64,000 bases of DNA from an uncultured Candidatus Melainabacteria bacterium (lineage in GTDB: Bacteria > Cyanobacteriota > Vampirovibrionia > Gastranaerophilales > Gastranaerophilaceae): assembly GCA_934754655.1 (NCBI GenBank), contig CAKVIC010000006.1, positions 1 to 64,000 of the forward strand. The letters run 5' to 3'. Both the position numbers and the translations under genes were made by a program. Of this stretch, positions 16,866-26,741 are shown piece after piece. The notes beneath the pieces are model-generated. The model was given only the letters and a program-made list of their open reading frames with translations, did no database searches and was not told the DNA's origin. Position 1 is the stretch's first letter. Each line of letters starts with the position of its first letter.

Positions 16866-17987
16866 CTATCCGCGCAACTGAACAGGCATAACAAGATAAA
16901 TATAATCATCCTCTGAGCAAGGTGCAAGAACAGTTGCAGAAAGTGATTCATTTAATTTCACTTTAATTTCATCAACATCAGCCGTTTTCAAAAAGTCTAA
17001 AACAAATTTGTAATTGAAAGCAATCTCTAAAGGAGCCGCATTGTATTGAATTTCGATTTCGTCTTTAGAATTACCTGCTTCAGGAGAAGCTCCTGACAAA
17101 GTTAAAGTATTGTCTGCAAAATAAAATTTAACAATACTGTGTTTTTCATTTACCATAATTGCAACTCTTTCAAGCGCTGCAATTAAAAGATTTTTGTTAA
17201 CAACAGCTTCTCTTGGGAATGTTTGTGGAATAAGCTGATTGTATTTAGGAAATTGACCGTGCATTAATCTTGCAATCATCTTTGTTCTATCAATTGTGAT
17301 GATAACTTTTTTATTTTCTTTAGAAATTTTTATATTGTTCGCATCAGTTATTAAAGCAATTTTTGAAAGTTCAGCAAAAACTTTTGAAGAAATAAGCATT
17401 TCAAAAGCTTCGCCATTTTCAGTTGCGTTATTTTCAACAGCTTTACGCGTTCTTGCCAAACGATTTCCGTCAGTTGCCGCCATTTCTAAAATATTTTTGT
17501 CAATCGTACAAACAACACCTGAAAGCAAATTATTTGTTTCATATCCGGCAGCCGCAGAAATTACGTGCTTAATAGATTTCATAAACGGTTTTGCATCAAT
17601 TTCGATTGACTCACCACCGGTTATCTCTTCTTCAATCACCGGAAATTCATTTGCTGAAATACCGATTATATCAAATTTTGAATTTTTACAAGTAATATTT
17701 ACAGAAGAGCCGATTAATTCTAAACTAACCAATTCGTCTTGCAATCTTGAAATAATTTCGCCAAGTTTTTTTGCAGGAAGAGTAAATTTGCCTTCTGATT
17801 CAATATTTGCATCAATTAATGTTGTTATCGAAAGGTCAAAATCCGTTGCAGATAATTTCAATTGGTTATCACCAACTGTTTCAATTAAAATATTTGCCAA
17901 CACCGGTTGTAAGCCTTTTAAAACAGTTGCGCGTTCTACAATCCTTATGCCATCAAGCAAATCGTCTTTGTTAACAACGAATTTCAT
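16866..17987 (-). CDS. dnaN: DNA polymerase III beta sliding clamp
   Basis: DnaN forms the ring clamp that holds replicative polymerase on DNA. The 373-residue protein begins MKFVVNKDDLLDGIRIVERA and shows the three-fold clamp repeat. Typical pieces are LKLSATDFDLSI, KKLGEIISRL and AATDGNRLARTR, with the C-terminal YLVMPVQLRG matching the canonical clamp end. I choose the ATG at 17987 because GAGGG lies seven bases before it; the ATG two codons earlier is too close to that site. It heads a minus-strand run with a response regulator and kinase. Confidence 0.95.
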   Translation of the reverse strand: MKFVVNKDDLLDGIRIVERATVLKGLQPVLANILIETVGDNQLKLSATDFDLSITTLIDANIESEGKFTLPAKKLGEIISRLQDELVSLELIGSSVNITCKNSKFDIIGISANEFPVIEEEITGGESIEIDAKPFMKSIKHVISAAAGYETNNLLSGVVCTIDKNILEMAATDGNRLARTRKAVENNATENGEAFEMLISSKVFAELSKIALITDANNIKISKENKKVIITIDRTKMIARLMHGQFPKYNQLIPQTFPREAVVNKNLLIAALERVAIMVNEKHSIVKFYFADNTLTLSGASPEAGNSKDEIEIQYNAAPLEIAFNYKFVLDFLKTADVDEIKVKLNESLSATVLAPCSEDDYIYLVMPVQLRG

Positions 17988-18182
17988 ATACATCCCTCAC
18001 TTTAATAACTTTAACACAGTAATTTTAATACAAAATCTTAGATTTTACAACAATTTTTTGTATTTTTTAATACTGGTAAAAAGAGTAATTCGTTATTAAA
18101 AAAACAAAATAACGACAGAATTTCTTTTTAAAAACTAATTAAAATTAAGCATATAATCAAATTATCTTCGACATTTTCACAT

Positions 18183-18294
18183 TATAATATACAAATTTGC
18201 AACTACATACTTTACAAAATTGCAAGGTTATTTTATACAAATTTACAGTGCTATAATATACAAATTCGCAGGCTCATACTTTACAAAATTGCAA
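18183..18294. repeat. Two 43-bp direct repeats upstream of dnaN
   Basis: Bases 18183-18225 and 18252-18294 match at 38 of 43 positions, 69 bp apart. A partial third copy (TATACAAATTTA) lies between them. Each contains CATACTTTACAAAATTGCAA and two TTGCAA palindromes. They sit in the 320-bp space between the exported-protein gene and dnaN. Iteron-like spacing near a replication gene is suggestive, but there is no DnaA-box cluster. The rest of the gap (18000-18180) holds only an AT-rich stretch with a weak hairpin near 18091-18114. Confidence 0.75.
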
Positions 18295-18306
18295 AAATGG
18301 GTTATA

Positions 18307-18987
18307 TCAATAAACTGGAATGTCAATTGGGTTAATCAATTGTACGGTTAATACGTCACCTGTATTTATATAAACATCTTTTCCTTTTCTAAACATATCT
18401 GCAATACTATCACCGACAAAGTATCCGACTCCGCCAAAAAATCCACCAACAGCACAAATTGGTGCTGTTAAAAATTGAATCCCCGGAGCTGATTCACCGG
18501 CTTTCATTCCATAAGCAGTTGAGCGTTTTGTCAAATCAACACCATAATCAAAATTCGCTTTAACAGCCTCACCATATCCTAAATTTTTATACAAACCACC
18601 ATCATAATTTATTTTTTCAAATTTACAAACCGCCATGTCTAAAGGGATTTGACGTCCTGTCGGAGTTACAACGTGGTCAAAATCTAAATAAAGCATTGCG
18701 CCACGAGAAAATCTTTTTGCAGTTTTGATTTCGCCAATACTTCCACGAACAACTGTTCCAGCCGGTAATATAACACTTGTACCGTTTGATTGTTCATTTT
18801 TTAATGATGCGACAAAAGAATCACCGTCTTCGCTTGAATATGTGTTAACAGGTTGCAAAAATTCTAGCTGAAAATTTGTACCTGCCGGAATACGTTTTGT
18901 TTTTGCGTCAGCTTTAAACGCTCCCGCAAAACTCATATTTATTGTAAAACACATTGCTAAAGCTAATATAAAAAAATTTTTCTTCAT
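18307..18987 (-). CDS. Exported protein of unknown function
   Basis: Starting at the ATG at 18987 behind GAGGGCG, the protein has 226 residues and a clean signal peptide (MKKNFFILALAMCFTINMSFA). The mature part begins with a beta-rich domain (RIPAGTNFQLEFLQPVNTY, VILPAGTVVRGSIGEI, LDFDHVVTPTGRQIPLDM) of a kind found in periplasmic proteins. A glycine-rich segment (GGFFGGVGYFVGDSIADMF) and a final strand (VLTVQLINPIDIPVY) follow. It is likely periplasmic or envelope-associated. I do not recognise a named family. Confidence 0.7.
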   Translation of the reverse strand: MKKNFFILALAMCFTINMSFAGAFKADAKTKRIPAGTNFQLEFLQPVNTYSSEDGDSFVASLKNEQSNGTSVILPAGTVVRGSIGEIKTAKRFSRGAMLYLDFDHVVTPTGRQIPLDMAVCKFEKINYDGGLYKNLGYGEAVKANFDYGVDLTKRSTAYGMKAGESAPGIQFLTAPICAVGGFFGGVGYFVGDSIADMFRKGKDVYINTGDVLTVQLINPIDIPVY

Positions 18988-19105
18988 AAAAATCGCCCTC
19001 TTCCTGTTTAAATTCAATTGAGATTGTAGCACATTAAAATAAGTTTTGCAATTTTGAATCAACACTTAAAAAAACAGAGCTAAGTATTTATTATTCCCCC
19101 AAAAA

Positions 19106-19687
19106 CTAGTTTTTAACCAAATTTATACCTAAATTTTCAAGCACGGTTTTCACAGCTTCAGGCGAAAGTCCAATGATATTCTCTAAACTTCCCTCGTATT
19201 TTTCAATATACCCTTCTGGCAGTTCTTGAATACCATAACTTCCGGCTTTATCAAGCGGATTAAAGTTTTCAATATAAAAATTTATTTGTTCTTCGCTTAA
19301 TTTATGGAACCTAACATAACTTGTAGTCGAAATCAGCGCAGCGCGATTCGTTTTAGTATTGATTCCGCAAAGCGAAGTTACAACAGAATGCGTTTGACCG
19401 GATAATTCAGATAGCATTTTGTAAGCAGTTTCCTTTGAATGCGGTTTGCCTAAAATTTTATTATGCAAAACAACCACAGTGTCCGCGCCCAAAACAATTT
19501 CATCATGCCCAACTCTATGCACCACGTCAAGCGCTTTTTGGGTCGCCAAATCCTCAATCAAATCATACGAAAAATTCTCTGTCTGTAATTTTTCATCATA
19601 ATTTGACGGAATAACCTCAAATTCTAGATTCATATTTTTTAAAATTTGTTTACGTCTTGGAGAATTTGATGCAAGAATAATCCTCAT
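19106..19687 (-). CDS. maf: Maf-family nucleoside triphosphate pyrophosphatase
   Basis: Maf/YhdE/YceF enzymes hydrolyse non-canonical or modified NTPs to NMP and pyrophosphate. The 193-residue protein starts with the family signature ILASNSPRRKQIL. It has the catalytic EIVLGADTVVVL, GKPHSKETA, SGQTHSVVT and the C-terminal DKAGSYGIQ, all in the expected order. A GGGG ribosome site precedes the ATG. Neighbours (a TatD-linked radical SAM protein and der) run in the same direction, with gaps of 15 and 30 bp, so they probably form one operon. Confidence 0.92.
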   Translation of the reverse strand: MRIILASNSPRRKQILKNMNLEFEVIPSNYDEKLQTENFSYDLIEDLATQKALDVVHRVGHDEIVLGADTVVVLHNKILGKPHSKETAYKMLSELSGQTHSVVTSLCGINTKTNRAALISTTSYVRFHKLSEEQINFYIENFNPLDKAGSYGIQELPEGYIEKYEGSLENIIGLSPEAVKTVLENLGINLVKN

Positions 19688-19702
19688 TTTAGCCCCTTTT
19701 TT

Positions 19703-20329
19703 CTAATAACCGTTTTTTATAAATTCACGGTTCTTAAACTTTGCGCCAAGCTCTTTTGCAATTTTTTCACAATTTTCTACATTAATAATTCTATCATCAA
19801 AATTTGTAACAATACTTGCTACGGTTTCGATACCTGCGTCATTACAAGCTTTGATAAACTTTTTAACCTCATTATAAGCATTTTCAATTTTGGGTCTGCA
19901 AATTTCGTTATACTGTTCTGAATTATCAGAATTTAAACTAACAGATGCCTCATCAATCAAGTCTTTAAACTCTTCTACGACATTATATTTATAAATCGCA
20001 TTAGCATGACCATTTGTGTTTACGCGAATTTTTATTTCAGGATAATTTTTCCTTAAGTATTCAGCAAAAGACTTCATCATATCTTTTTTCAAAAAAGGTT
20101 CGCCATAACCACAAAACACGACTTCTTGAGGGGTTGGCTTAAAATTATTAAATTGCGCAATAATATCATTTAAAGTATATTTATCATCATGCCACATTTG
20201 TGCACCACAAACATCATCTTTTTGCGAGCGCAAACAAAAAACGCAATCATTTGTGCAAGCATTAGTCAAATTTACATAAACCGTTTTTGGCGCTTTTTCA
20301 TCATTTATTGAATAAACTAAAGTGTACAT
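19703..20329 (-). CDS. TatD-linked radical SAM protein
   Basis: The 208-residue protein carries the radical SAM cluster motif C-x3-C-x2-C at C25, C29 and C32 (CTNDCVFCLR). The GEP-like motif FCGYGEPFLKK and NTNGHAN correspond to SAM-binding elements. Size and sequence fit the small radical SAM family often found next to or fused with TatD nucleases (TIGR04038-type). Its substrate is unknown. Start is supported by a GGGGGAAG ribosome site. No tatD gene is in the window, which is a small departure from the usual context. Confidence 0.82.
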   Translation of the reverse strand: MYTLVYSINDEKAPKTVYVNLTNACTNDCVFCLRSQKDDVCGAQMWHDDKYTLNDIIAQFNNFKPTPQEVVFCGYGEPFLKKDMMKSFAEYLRKNYPEIKIRVNTNGHANAIYKYNVVEEFKDLIDEASVSLNSDNSEQYNEICRPKIENAYNEVKKFIKACNDAGIETVASIVTNFDDRIINVENCEKIAKELGAKFKNREFIKNGY

Positions 20330-20359
20330 TTTTTACACTTCCCCCCTTTTTCGCAAAAA

Positions 20360-21718
20360 TTATTTTGATTTTGACACTCGACGTGGTTTTTCAGTTCTTG
20401 TTCTTACAGAAATTCTTATTGGTGTACCAAAAAATCCAAAAGCTTCACGCAATTTGTTTTCAAGATAACGCTTGTAATGGTCTTTTAACAAATTTTCATC
20501 ATTTGCAAAAAACAAAAACATTGGTGGCTGAACAGTCGCTTGCGTTGCGTATAAAATCTTTAAACGTTTATTTCTTATAGTTTGCGGTGGATTCAAAGCA
20601 TAAGCTTCATTAACAACCTTGTTCAATAATCCTGTTGAAACTCGTTTTGTGCATTCTGAATAAATATCTATTATTTTATCAAAAATCTGATTTAATCTTT
20701 GACCGGTTTTTGCACTTATATAAATTTTAGGCACAAAACTCAAAAACGGAATTTCTTTAGCTAACATTTTATCAAAATTGCTTAATGTGTTTGCTTTTTT
20801 ATCTTCTATCAAATCCCACTTGTTGATTGCAATAAGCATACCTTTTCCGGCTTCTGTAATAATTGAAGCAATTTTTTTATCTTGATCAGAAATACCATTG
20901 ACCGCTTCAGTCGCGTCAATTACTAAAAGCGCAACATCACATTCTCTAATAGAACGAATCGCCCTATCGACCGCAAATTTCTCCACGCCGTAATCAACTT
21001 TTGCCTTTTTTCTGATTCCGGCGGTATCAATCAAAACAAAATCTTTGTCATTATATTTTAAGCGAGAATCAATACTATCACGTGTTGTACCGGAAATATC
21101 TGATACAATAACCCGTTTTTCGCCTAAAAGAGCGTTTACAATAGAAGATTTACCTGCATTAGGCTTGCCGACAATCGCAATTTTTATTGTCTCATCTTCG
21201 TTTAAATTTTCATCTGTTTCAAAATCCACGGTGACTTCATCTAATAAATCTCCAACTCCGCCTGAACCATGAAGAGCAGAAATAGCAATTGGTTCGCCGA
21301 TAGCTAAAGAATAAAAATCACTTATCATTGTGATTTGATTATGTGAATCAACTTTGTTTACTGCAAGAAATATTGGTTTGCCTGATTGTCTTAAAATATT
21401 TGCAATATCACTATCTACAGGTGTTACACCTTCAATTCCATCAACAAGAAATATGATTTTTTCAGCTTCTTCACAAGCAATTTTCGCTTGGTCGTAGATA
21501 GAAACCATAATTTCATCGTCATCATTTGGAATAATTCCGCCAGTGTCAATAACTGTAAATTGTTTATTTTGCCATTCTACGTCAAAATAAATTCTATCAC
21601 GTGTAACCCCAGGCATATCATCAACAATTGATTGGCGCTTGCCAACAAGCCTGTTAACAAACGTAGATTTACCGACATTTGGTCGTCCAACAACTGCAAT
21701 AATTGGTTTTCTTTTCAT
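20360..21718 (-). CDS. der: Ribosome assembly GTPase Der (EngA)
   Basis: Der is a tandem-GTPase factor for 50S subunit maturation. From the ATG at 21718 the protein has 452 residues. The first G domain has GRPNVGKST, DTGGI and NKVD. The second has GKPNAGKSS, DTAGIRKK and NKWD. The C-terminal KH-like domain follows (YATQATVQPPMFLFFAN, with FGFFGTPIRISVRTR near the end). The 13-codon upstream extension to 21757 is not conserved-looking. No good ribosome site is visible, and AT-rich sequence directly precedes the ATG. Confidence 0.95.
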   Translation of the reverse strand: MKRKPIIAVVGRPNVGKSTFVNRLVGKRQSIVDDMPGVTRDRIYFDVEWQNKQFTVIDTGGIIPNDDDEIMVSIYDQAKIACEEAEKIIFLVDGIEGVTPVDSDIANILRQSGKPIFLAVNKVDSHNQITMISDFYSLAIGEPIAISALHGSGGVGDLLDEVTVDFETDENLNEDETIKIAIVGKPNAGKSSIVNALLGEKRVIVSDISGTTRDSIDSRLKYNDKDFVLIDTAGIRKKAKVDYGVEKFAVDRAIRSIRECDVALLVIDATEAVNGISDQDKKIASIITEAGKGMLIAINKWDLIEDKKANTLSNFDKMLAKEIPFLSFVPKIYISAKTGQRLNQIFDKIIDIYSECTKRVSTGLLNKVVNEAYALNPPQTIRNKRLKILYATQATVQPPMFLFFANDENLLKDHYKRYLENKLREAFGFFGTPIRISVRTRTEKPRRVSKSK

Positions 21719-21768
21719 AATACAATTAATATAACACAAAAAATTATATTTATACAAATTTGAAATAT

Positions 21769-21797
21769 AAAAGAGTAAAGAAAATCTTTACTCTTTT
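21769..21797 (-). terminator. Terminator after the autotransporter gene
   Basis: The 12-bp stem AAAAGAGTAAAG / CTTTACTCTTTT encloses a 5-nt loop, 45 bp past the autotransporter stop on the minus strand and upstream of der. Confidence 0.75.
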
Positions 21798-21841
21798 GCT
21801 ATGACAATAAATATTATTGTATAAAATTTACTTGAAAACTT

Positions 21842-24800
21842 TTATTTTCCAATTGCCCAACGGAATCCGAATGATAGCGCGACACCGTTTCTACCACCAT
21901 TTCTTATCATTGTTTGTCCAAAACCGGTTAATCTTTCGCCAATATGTTTTTGAACACCAACACCATATTGAACATAAGGTTTTACGCTCATATCCGGTAA
22001 GCTCACGTTATTAGCACGAAATTCTGATTTATCTAATATATTCCAAACCATTTGAACACTTGCGTAAGGTTGCCAGCCATTTTTCAATTGTCCAATGAAT
22101 TTAATCCCCGGTGCAATTTGGATTGCATTTAATGGGTTAGAATCAATTCTTACACCTTGAGAATTTGTATAATCAAAAGTGTTAACAAAAGTATATGACA
22201 TCAAATAATTTGGTTGAATGACGAATTTGCCTTTTGCGAGTTCAAAATTATAACCGGTTTTTGAAGCGATACCTGTAGCAAGCATTGTGAAATTATCATT
22301 GCCGAAACGAGAACTTGCTTCGCCCGCATTTGCGCCAACATTGGCTGTTAAACCTGTAAAGAAATTCCCTTTATACCAAGCTCCGCTTGCTCCAAGTGTT
22401 CCGCCATTTTGATAAATACTAACTCCATTGTATGCTTGATGTGAACCTGTATAGCCGGCATAAAGTGAATACATCATATCCCAACCGCGTGAAAGCTCGA
22501 CAAGACCGCTATCACCACCAAACAAAGAACCATAAGCCACATTGCTAACGCTTGGGCCATTTTTTAAGCCGACTTTTTCAAATGTTGCATAAGGTCTAAA
22601 CCAAAGCCCTTTATCTTTTTCAGCAAATTGATTTGGACTAAATGTTATAACACCATCATTGCCTGTACCTTGAGTAAATGCATATTTATTAGCAAATTTC
22701 ATTGCTTGACGCTTTTCTCGAGGTAAAAGCATAAACATATCCATATTTGTAAATGCTTCTTCATAAAGATTTAATTGTGCTAAATAGCTTCCAACCTGTG
22801 CAGCAACCGGCGAAGCCAAAACTGATGGATTAAAGCTATTAACTCCATTTCCTCTAGAAAAACTAAAGTTGCCGTTTGATTGGTTGTAATCAACGGTGTA
22901 TTTATAAATTGGTGAATACGCAACTTCTGAATTCCCTGTGTATTCGACATTTGATGCCAAGTCGCTGTTTCTAGTAAAGTTTATTTCTGTCAAATTATCT
23001 TTAGCATCAGACAACAGATTAAGACCTGCAACTTTAAGTTTTCCGCCACCTGCGGTAACTCGAGATGGGTCTAGACTATCCATTTTTGAGTTTGCTAAAT
23101 CAACATCAAGAAAGATATTTGAATCTTTGCTTAAACTAATTCCGTACAATGGAATATTTGACGCCACGCCATTTCTAAGGTCTAAGTTTCCACCATTGAA
23201 GGTAAGCGCGTTCATTCCACCATTTGCTAAGTATGAATCGTTTGCATATTTTAATATTCCGCTGTTTAAAATCCAAAATGCGTGATTGTCATTACCATTA
23301 CGAGTCAAAGTCGCGTTACCTAAATCAAGAGCAACCGTCCCACTTGCAGAAATACCGTTGTATTCGCCATTGAAGTTTATATCATTAGTGCCCTCGAATT
23401 TAACACCGCATATTCTTGAATTATTATTAATAGTTGTGTTATCAAGAGTGATTGCTTGATTAGAACTATTGCGAATAACAAGAGCACCATTTAAATCTGG
23501 AACAAGAATTACATTTTTTAAATTTGCGTTTGTTAAAACAAGTGTACCACTTGAATTTTGACCACCTATTGTTATATTGTCTATATCGTGAATAGTTTTA
23601 TTATTACCATTAACAATTAAACGTCCATTGTCAAAGTAATTACTAGGGTCTGAACTTTCATCATCAATCATTTCGTAGAAATGGTCATTTCCATCGGTAA
23701 CAGAAGCAATTGCGTTTTTCAAGTTTTGAGTTCCGCATAAAATTCTGCCTGTAGATTTATCATACGTAACATAATTTACGCCACTTGCAGAAGGTGCAGT
23801 TTTAATTATTTTTAAATCACTGCCCAAAGAAGTTCTACCGTAAATATCAGAATTATTGGCATCATCAATTAACTGCCAATCAGAAGAAGTCCCATCGCTT
23901 ATTTCTAATTCTTTAAGGCTAAATTTACCTCTTGCTGTGTGACGAGGAGCATATAGAGTAAGACCGTCTTTCATTTTTAGATTTAAGGTATCATTCTCTG
24001 CTAAAATCAAATTAGTAGGTGTAAATTGTAACCCTGCAGGAACTCTACTTTCTCTAAGGTTTAAAGCAGAACCATCTTCAAAAGTTATATTACCTGTAGT
24101 AAAAATTCTTGATTGTTCTGTTCCAGTAACTTGTACTTCGCCGCCTTTTTTGACGAAAGTTTCGCCGCTCCAGCTTTCAAGACGTGCTTCTTGTCTTACA
24201 GCACCGATAATATTTATTGTTCCATTGCCAAAAATTTTGCCTGTATCTGTACTCTTAACGGTTCCGCCTGTGATATTGAAAGTTGAATTTGTTCCATCAA
24301 TTAATTGCACACTACCTGTAATGCTATCAAATTTTGATGTCAATGTTCCGCCATAGATGTTTCCAAGTAGAGTAAATCCAAGTTTAACGTCGCCATCAAT
24401 TGTTCCGTTATTGATGATTTCTCCATCACTTTTAACTACACCAGTAAACTTGTTATTATTAGTAAATTTAGAATTATTTGCTAGGGATAAAAATGAAGAG
24501 AACATTTCTCCATTATTAACTATATTTGTTGAAGAACCAACTAAATCTTGCACAGATTCAAGCATTAACGTTCCATAGTTGTTAATATTGGTATAATTTA
24601 AGTTTGCATATTGAGAGTTAATTGTTCCATAGTTATTTATTGTTGCTACCTTTAAATTTGAACCAGAACCACCAAAATTAAAAATTTTCGAATTAATTAC
24701 AAAATCATTACCAACAGTAGTAGTACCTTCACGTATATCAACTAATGCATCTGTGGCAGTTGAATCTATTGAACCTTTTTTTAATTCATTTTCTCCGTAG

Positions 24801-25264
24801 AATTCTATGCCACCGGTATTGGTTATATTTGAATTATCTAAAATTACAGAGGTTAAATTTAGACCTTTATTTCCATAACCTGTATTTTTAGTATTATTTA
24901 TTATTGTTACATTATTTAAAATTGCAGAAGTTATATTTGTAGCGCCATTGTTTTCAACAAGATATGTATTTGTGAAATTTTTCAAAGTAATGTCTTTAAA
25001 ATTTAAAGCTTGCCCAGCGCCAATTGTCACTCCGGCATATTTATTGTTATTTAAATCAGTACCATTTATTAAAAAATCATTTCCATTAATTGTAATCTTA
25101 TTGTCTAACGTAGTAGCACCATCCAATAAATAGTCCTGCAAACTTTTATCTAAAACAACATCGTTTGATAAATCAATTATTTTTTCTGCACACACCGGCG
25201 AAACATATACAACTAGAGCCATAAGAACACAAAGCGTAAGTTTAGTTACGTTTTTTAAATACAT
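21842..25264 (-). CDS. Autotransporter with C-terminal beta barrel (type V secretion)
   Basis: The 1140-residue protein starts at the ATG at 25264 with GGAG eight bases upstream. It has a signal peptide (LTLCVLMALVVYVSPVCA) and a passenger of about 800 residues rich in Asn/Thr/Gly. Parallel beta-helix rungs repeat there (NNGTIDGDVKLG, NNYGTINSQYANLNY). The C-terminal autotransporter barrel runs from about residue 860 (GLWFRPYATFEKVGLK to LSFGFRWAIGK). It is predicted to display or release its passenger at the cell surface. There is no obvious protease catalytic motif, so an adhesin-like role is most plausible. Confidence 0.9.
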   Translation of the reverse strand: MYLKNVTKLTLCVLMALVVYVSPVCAEKIIDLSNDVVLDKSLQDYLLDGATTLDNKITINGNDFLINGTDLNNNKYAGVTIGAGQALNFKDITLKNFTNTYLVENNGATNITSAILNNVTIINNTKNTGYGNKGLNLTSVILDNSNITNTGGIEFYGENELKKGSIDSTATDALVDIREGTTTVGNDFVINSKIFNFGGSGSNLKVATINNYGTINSQYANLNYTNINNYGTLMLESVQDLVGSSTNIVNNGEMFSSFLSLANNSKFTNNNKFTGVVKSDGEIINNGTIDGDVKLGFTLLGNIYGGTLTSKFDSITGSVQLIDGTNSTFNITGGTVKSTDTGKIFGNGTINIIGAVRQEARLESWSGETFVKKGGEVQVTGTEQSRIFTTGNITFEDGSALNLRESRVPAGLQFTPTNLILAENDTLNLKMKDGLTLYAPRHTARGKFSLKELEISDGTSSDWQLIDDANNSDIYGRTSLGSDLKIIKTAPSASGVNYVTYDKSTGRILCGTQNLKNAIASVTDGNDHFYEMIDDESSDPSNYFDNGRLIVNGNNKTIHDIDNITIGGQNSSGTLVLTNANLKNVILVPDLNGALVIRNSSNQAITLDNTTINNNSRICGVKFEGTNDINFNGEYNGISASGTVALDLGNATLTRNGNDNHAFWILNSGILKYANDSYLANGGMNALTFNGGNLDLRNGVASNIPLYGISLSKDSNIFLDVDLANSKMDSLDPSRVTAGGGKLKVAGLNLLSDAKDNLTEINFTRNSDLASNVEYTGNSEVAYSPIYKYTVDYNQSNGNFSFSRGNGVNSFNPSVLASPVAAQVGSYLAQLNLYEEAFTNMDMFMLLPREKRQAMKFANKYAFTQGTGNDGVITFSPNQFAEKDKGLWFRPYATFEKVGLKNGPSVSNVAYGSLFGGDSGLVELSRGWDMMYSLYAGYTGSHQAYNGVSIYQNGGTLGASGAWYKGNFFTGLTANVGANAGEASSRFGNDNFTMLATGIASKTGYNFELAKGKFVIQPNYLMSYTFVNTFDYTNSQGVRIDSNPLNAIQIAPGIKFIGQLKNGWQPYASVQMVWNILDKSEFRANNVSLPDMSVKPYVQYGVGVQKHIGERLTGFGQTMIRNGGRNGVALSFGFRWAIGK

Positions 25265-25353
25265 CAATACTTCTCCACTACCTCTAATACATTTTTTAAT
25301 TCTATTAAAATTAAAGCTAAAAGTAAATACTTAAAATATTTATTTATGTACGT

Positions 25354-25359
25354 TATAAT
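25354..25359 (+). promoter_or_regulatory. -10 box six bases before hemW start (leaderless)
   Basis: TATAAT at 25354-25359 is followed by six bases and the ATG at 25366. No Shine-Dalgarno sequence exists. The predicted transcript begins at the start codon. Confidence 0.65.
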
Positions 25360-25365
25360 ATCTTT

Positions 25366-26448
25366 ATGGCAAAATCAGTTTACATTCATATTCCTTTTTG
25401 TAAATCAAAATGTAAGTATTGTTCTTTTATTTCTTATGCAGATACTGCGAAAATTAATGAATATATTTTGGCACTAGAAAAAGAGATAAAAAATTATTAT
25501 CAAAAAGAAAACCTTAAAACTTTGTATTTTGGTGGCGGAACGCCTTCTTTGATTAGTTCACAAAATTTAAATAAAATAATAAAATTGTTTAATTTAGCTC
25601 CAGAATGCGAAATAACTTTAGAAATTAATCCGGACGATGCATCAAAAGATTATTTGCAATCTGTTTTTGATATTGGTGTAAATCGTTTGAGTATTGGCTC
25701 ACAAAGCTTTAATGATGAAATTTTGAAACTGATTGCGCGCAGACATTCTGCACAAGATATAATAAATACAATTAATTTAGCTCAAAAAATCGGGTTCAAA
25801 AATATAAGTGTGGATTTGATTTACGGTTTACCAAATCAAAATTTTGAGAAAATAAAATTTGATTTGAATATTATCAAAAATCTTGATATACAACACGTTT
25901 CGACTTATGGATTAAAGATTGAAGAAGGTTCTTATTTTTATAAACATATTCCACAAAATTTACCAAACGATGATGAACAAGCGGATTTTTATGAATTTAT
26001 TAATAATTTTTTAGAAAACAATGGGTTTAAACGCTATGAAATTAGCAATTTTGCAAAAAATGGGTTTGAATCAAAGCACAACTTAAACTATTGGAATAAT
26101 GAAAATTATTACGGTTTTGGTGTGGCATCACACGGTTATGAAAACGATACACGTTACAATCACACAATTTTAGTTGATGAATATATAAATAATCCTCTGC
26201 AAAGATTGAATCAAAAGGTTTTAACGAAAAAAGAACAGCTAGAAGAAGAGATTTTTTTAGGGTTTAGGAAAACAGCCGGAATTGATGTTCAAAAAATTTG
26301 GGAAAAATTCTCAATAGATTTTGAAGAAAAATATTCAAAAATCTTGAAAAAATATCAAGGTGAATATATTGAAAAAACAGATTTAGGATATAGATTAACC
26401 TTAAAAGGCTCAATGCTCAGCAACATTATACTCGCTGAATTTATTTAA
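25366..26448 (+). CDS. hemW: HemW-like radical SAM haem chaperone
   Basis: The 360-residue protein begins with VYIHIPFCKSKCKYC, the HemW/HemN cluster motif at C12, C16 and C19. It continues with TLYFGGGTPSLIS, NRLSIGSQSFND and the C-terminal HNLNYWNNENYYGFG-type region of HemW. HemW binds haem and delivers it to respiratory proteins. It differs from HemN in being shorter and lacking the extra cysteine after the motif (C-x2-C followed by Ser). HemW and coproporphyrinogen dehydrogenase are often confused, and the length and motif favour HemW. Confidence 0.88.
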   Translation: MAKSVYIHIPFCKSKCKYCSFISYADTAKINEYILALEKEIKNYYQKENLKTLYFGGGTPSLISSQNLNKIIKLFNLAPECEITLEINPDDASKDYLQSVFDIGVNRLSIGSQSFNDEILKLIARRHSAQDIINTINLAQKIGFKNISVDLIYGLPNQNFEKIKFDLNIIKNLDIQHVSTYGLKIEEGSYFYKHIPQNLPNDDEQADFYEFINNFLENNGFKRYEISNFAKNGFESKHNLNYWNNENYYGFGVASHGYENDTRYNHTILVDEYINNPLQRLNQKVLTKKEQLEEEIFLGFRKTAGIDVQKIWEKFSIDFEEKYSKILKKYQGEYIEKTDLGYRLTLKGSMLSNIILAEFI

Positions 26449-26741
26449 TTACGGGTGACTTATGACAAACTTCGCTCGTATTATTTATTCAGGGTTTCCC
26501 GTCATCCTAAATTTATTTCAGAATCTGATAAGTGGATTGGAGAGAATTTCCGTCAGCTTATTTGCTTGGCGTGAAGGCTCAGCGACGGCAAGATGCTGAA
26601 ACAAGTGACTCATGACAAATGGTTTTAAATGTTAGGTTATTGTAACGATTTTTTCTCATTGTGCAATTTTTGTTTCGAAAAAAACTTTATAAATATGTTA
26701 GTGTAGCTTTCATGCTTGAAATCAAGAAAAAGTAGTAATGA
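26449..26741. repeat. Palindromic repeat block upstream of cassette copy B
   Basis: No gene is seen. A degenerate type-1 repeat (CCTAAATTTATTTCAG, 26506-26521) and a type-2 repeat (about 26590-26622) are followed by about 120 bp (from 26623) that is shared with copies A and C of the cassette. That conserved DNA includes GTTAGGTTATTGTAACG and a run ending TTTCATGCTTGAAATCA. Confidence 0.8.
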
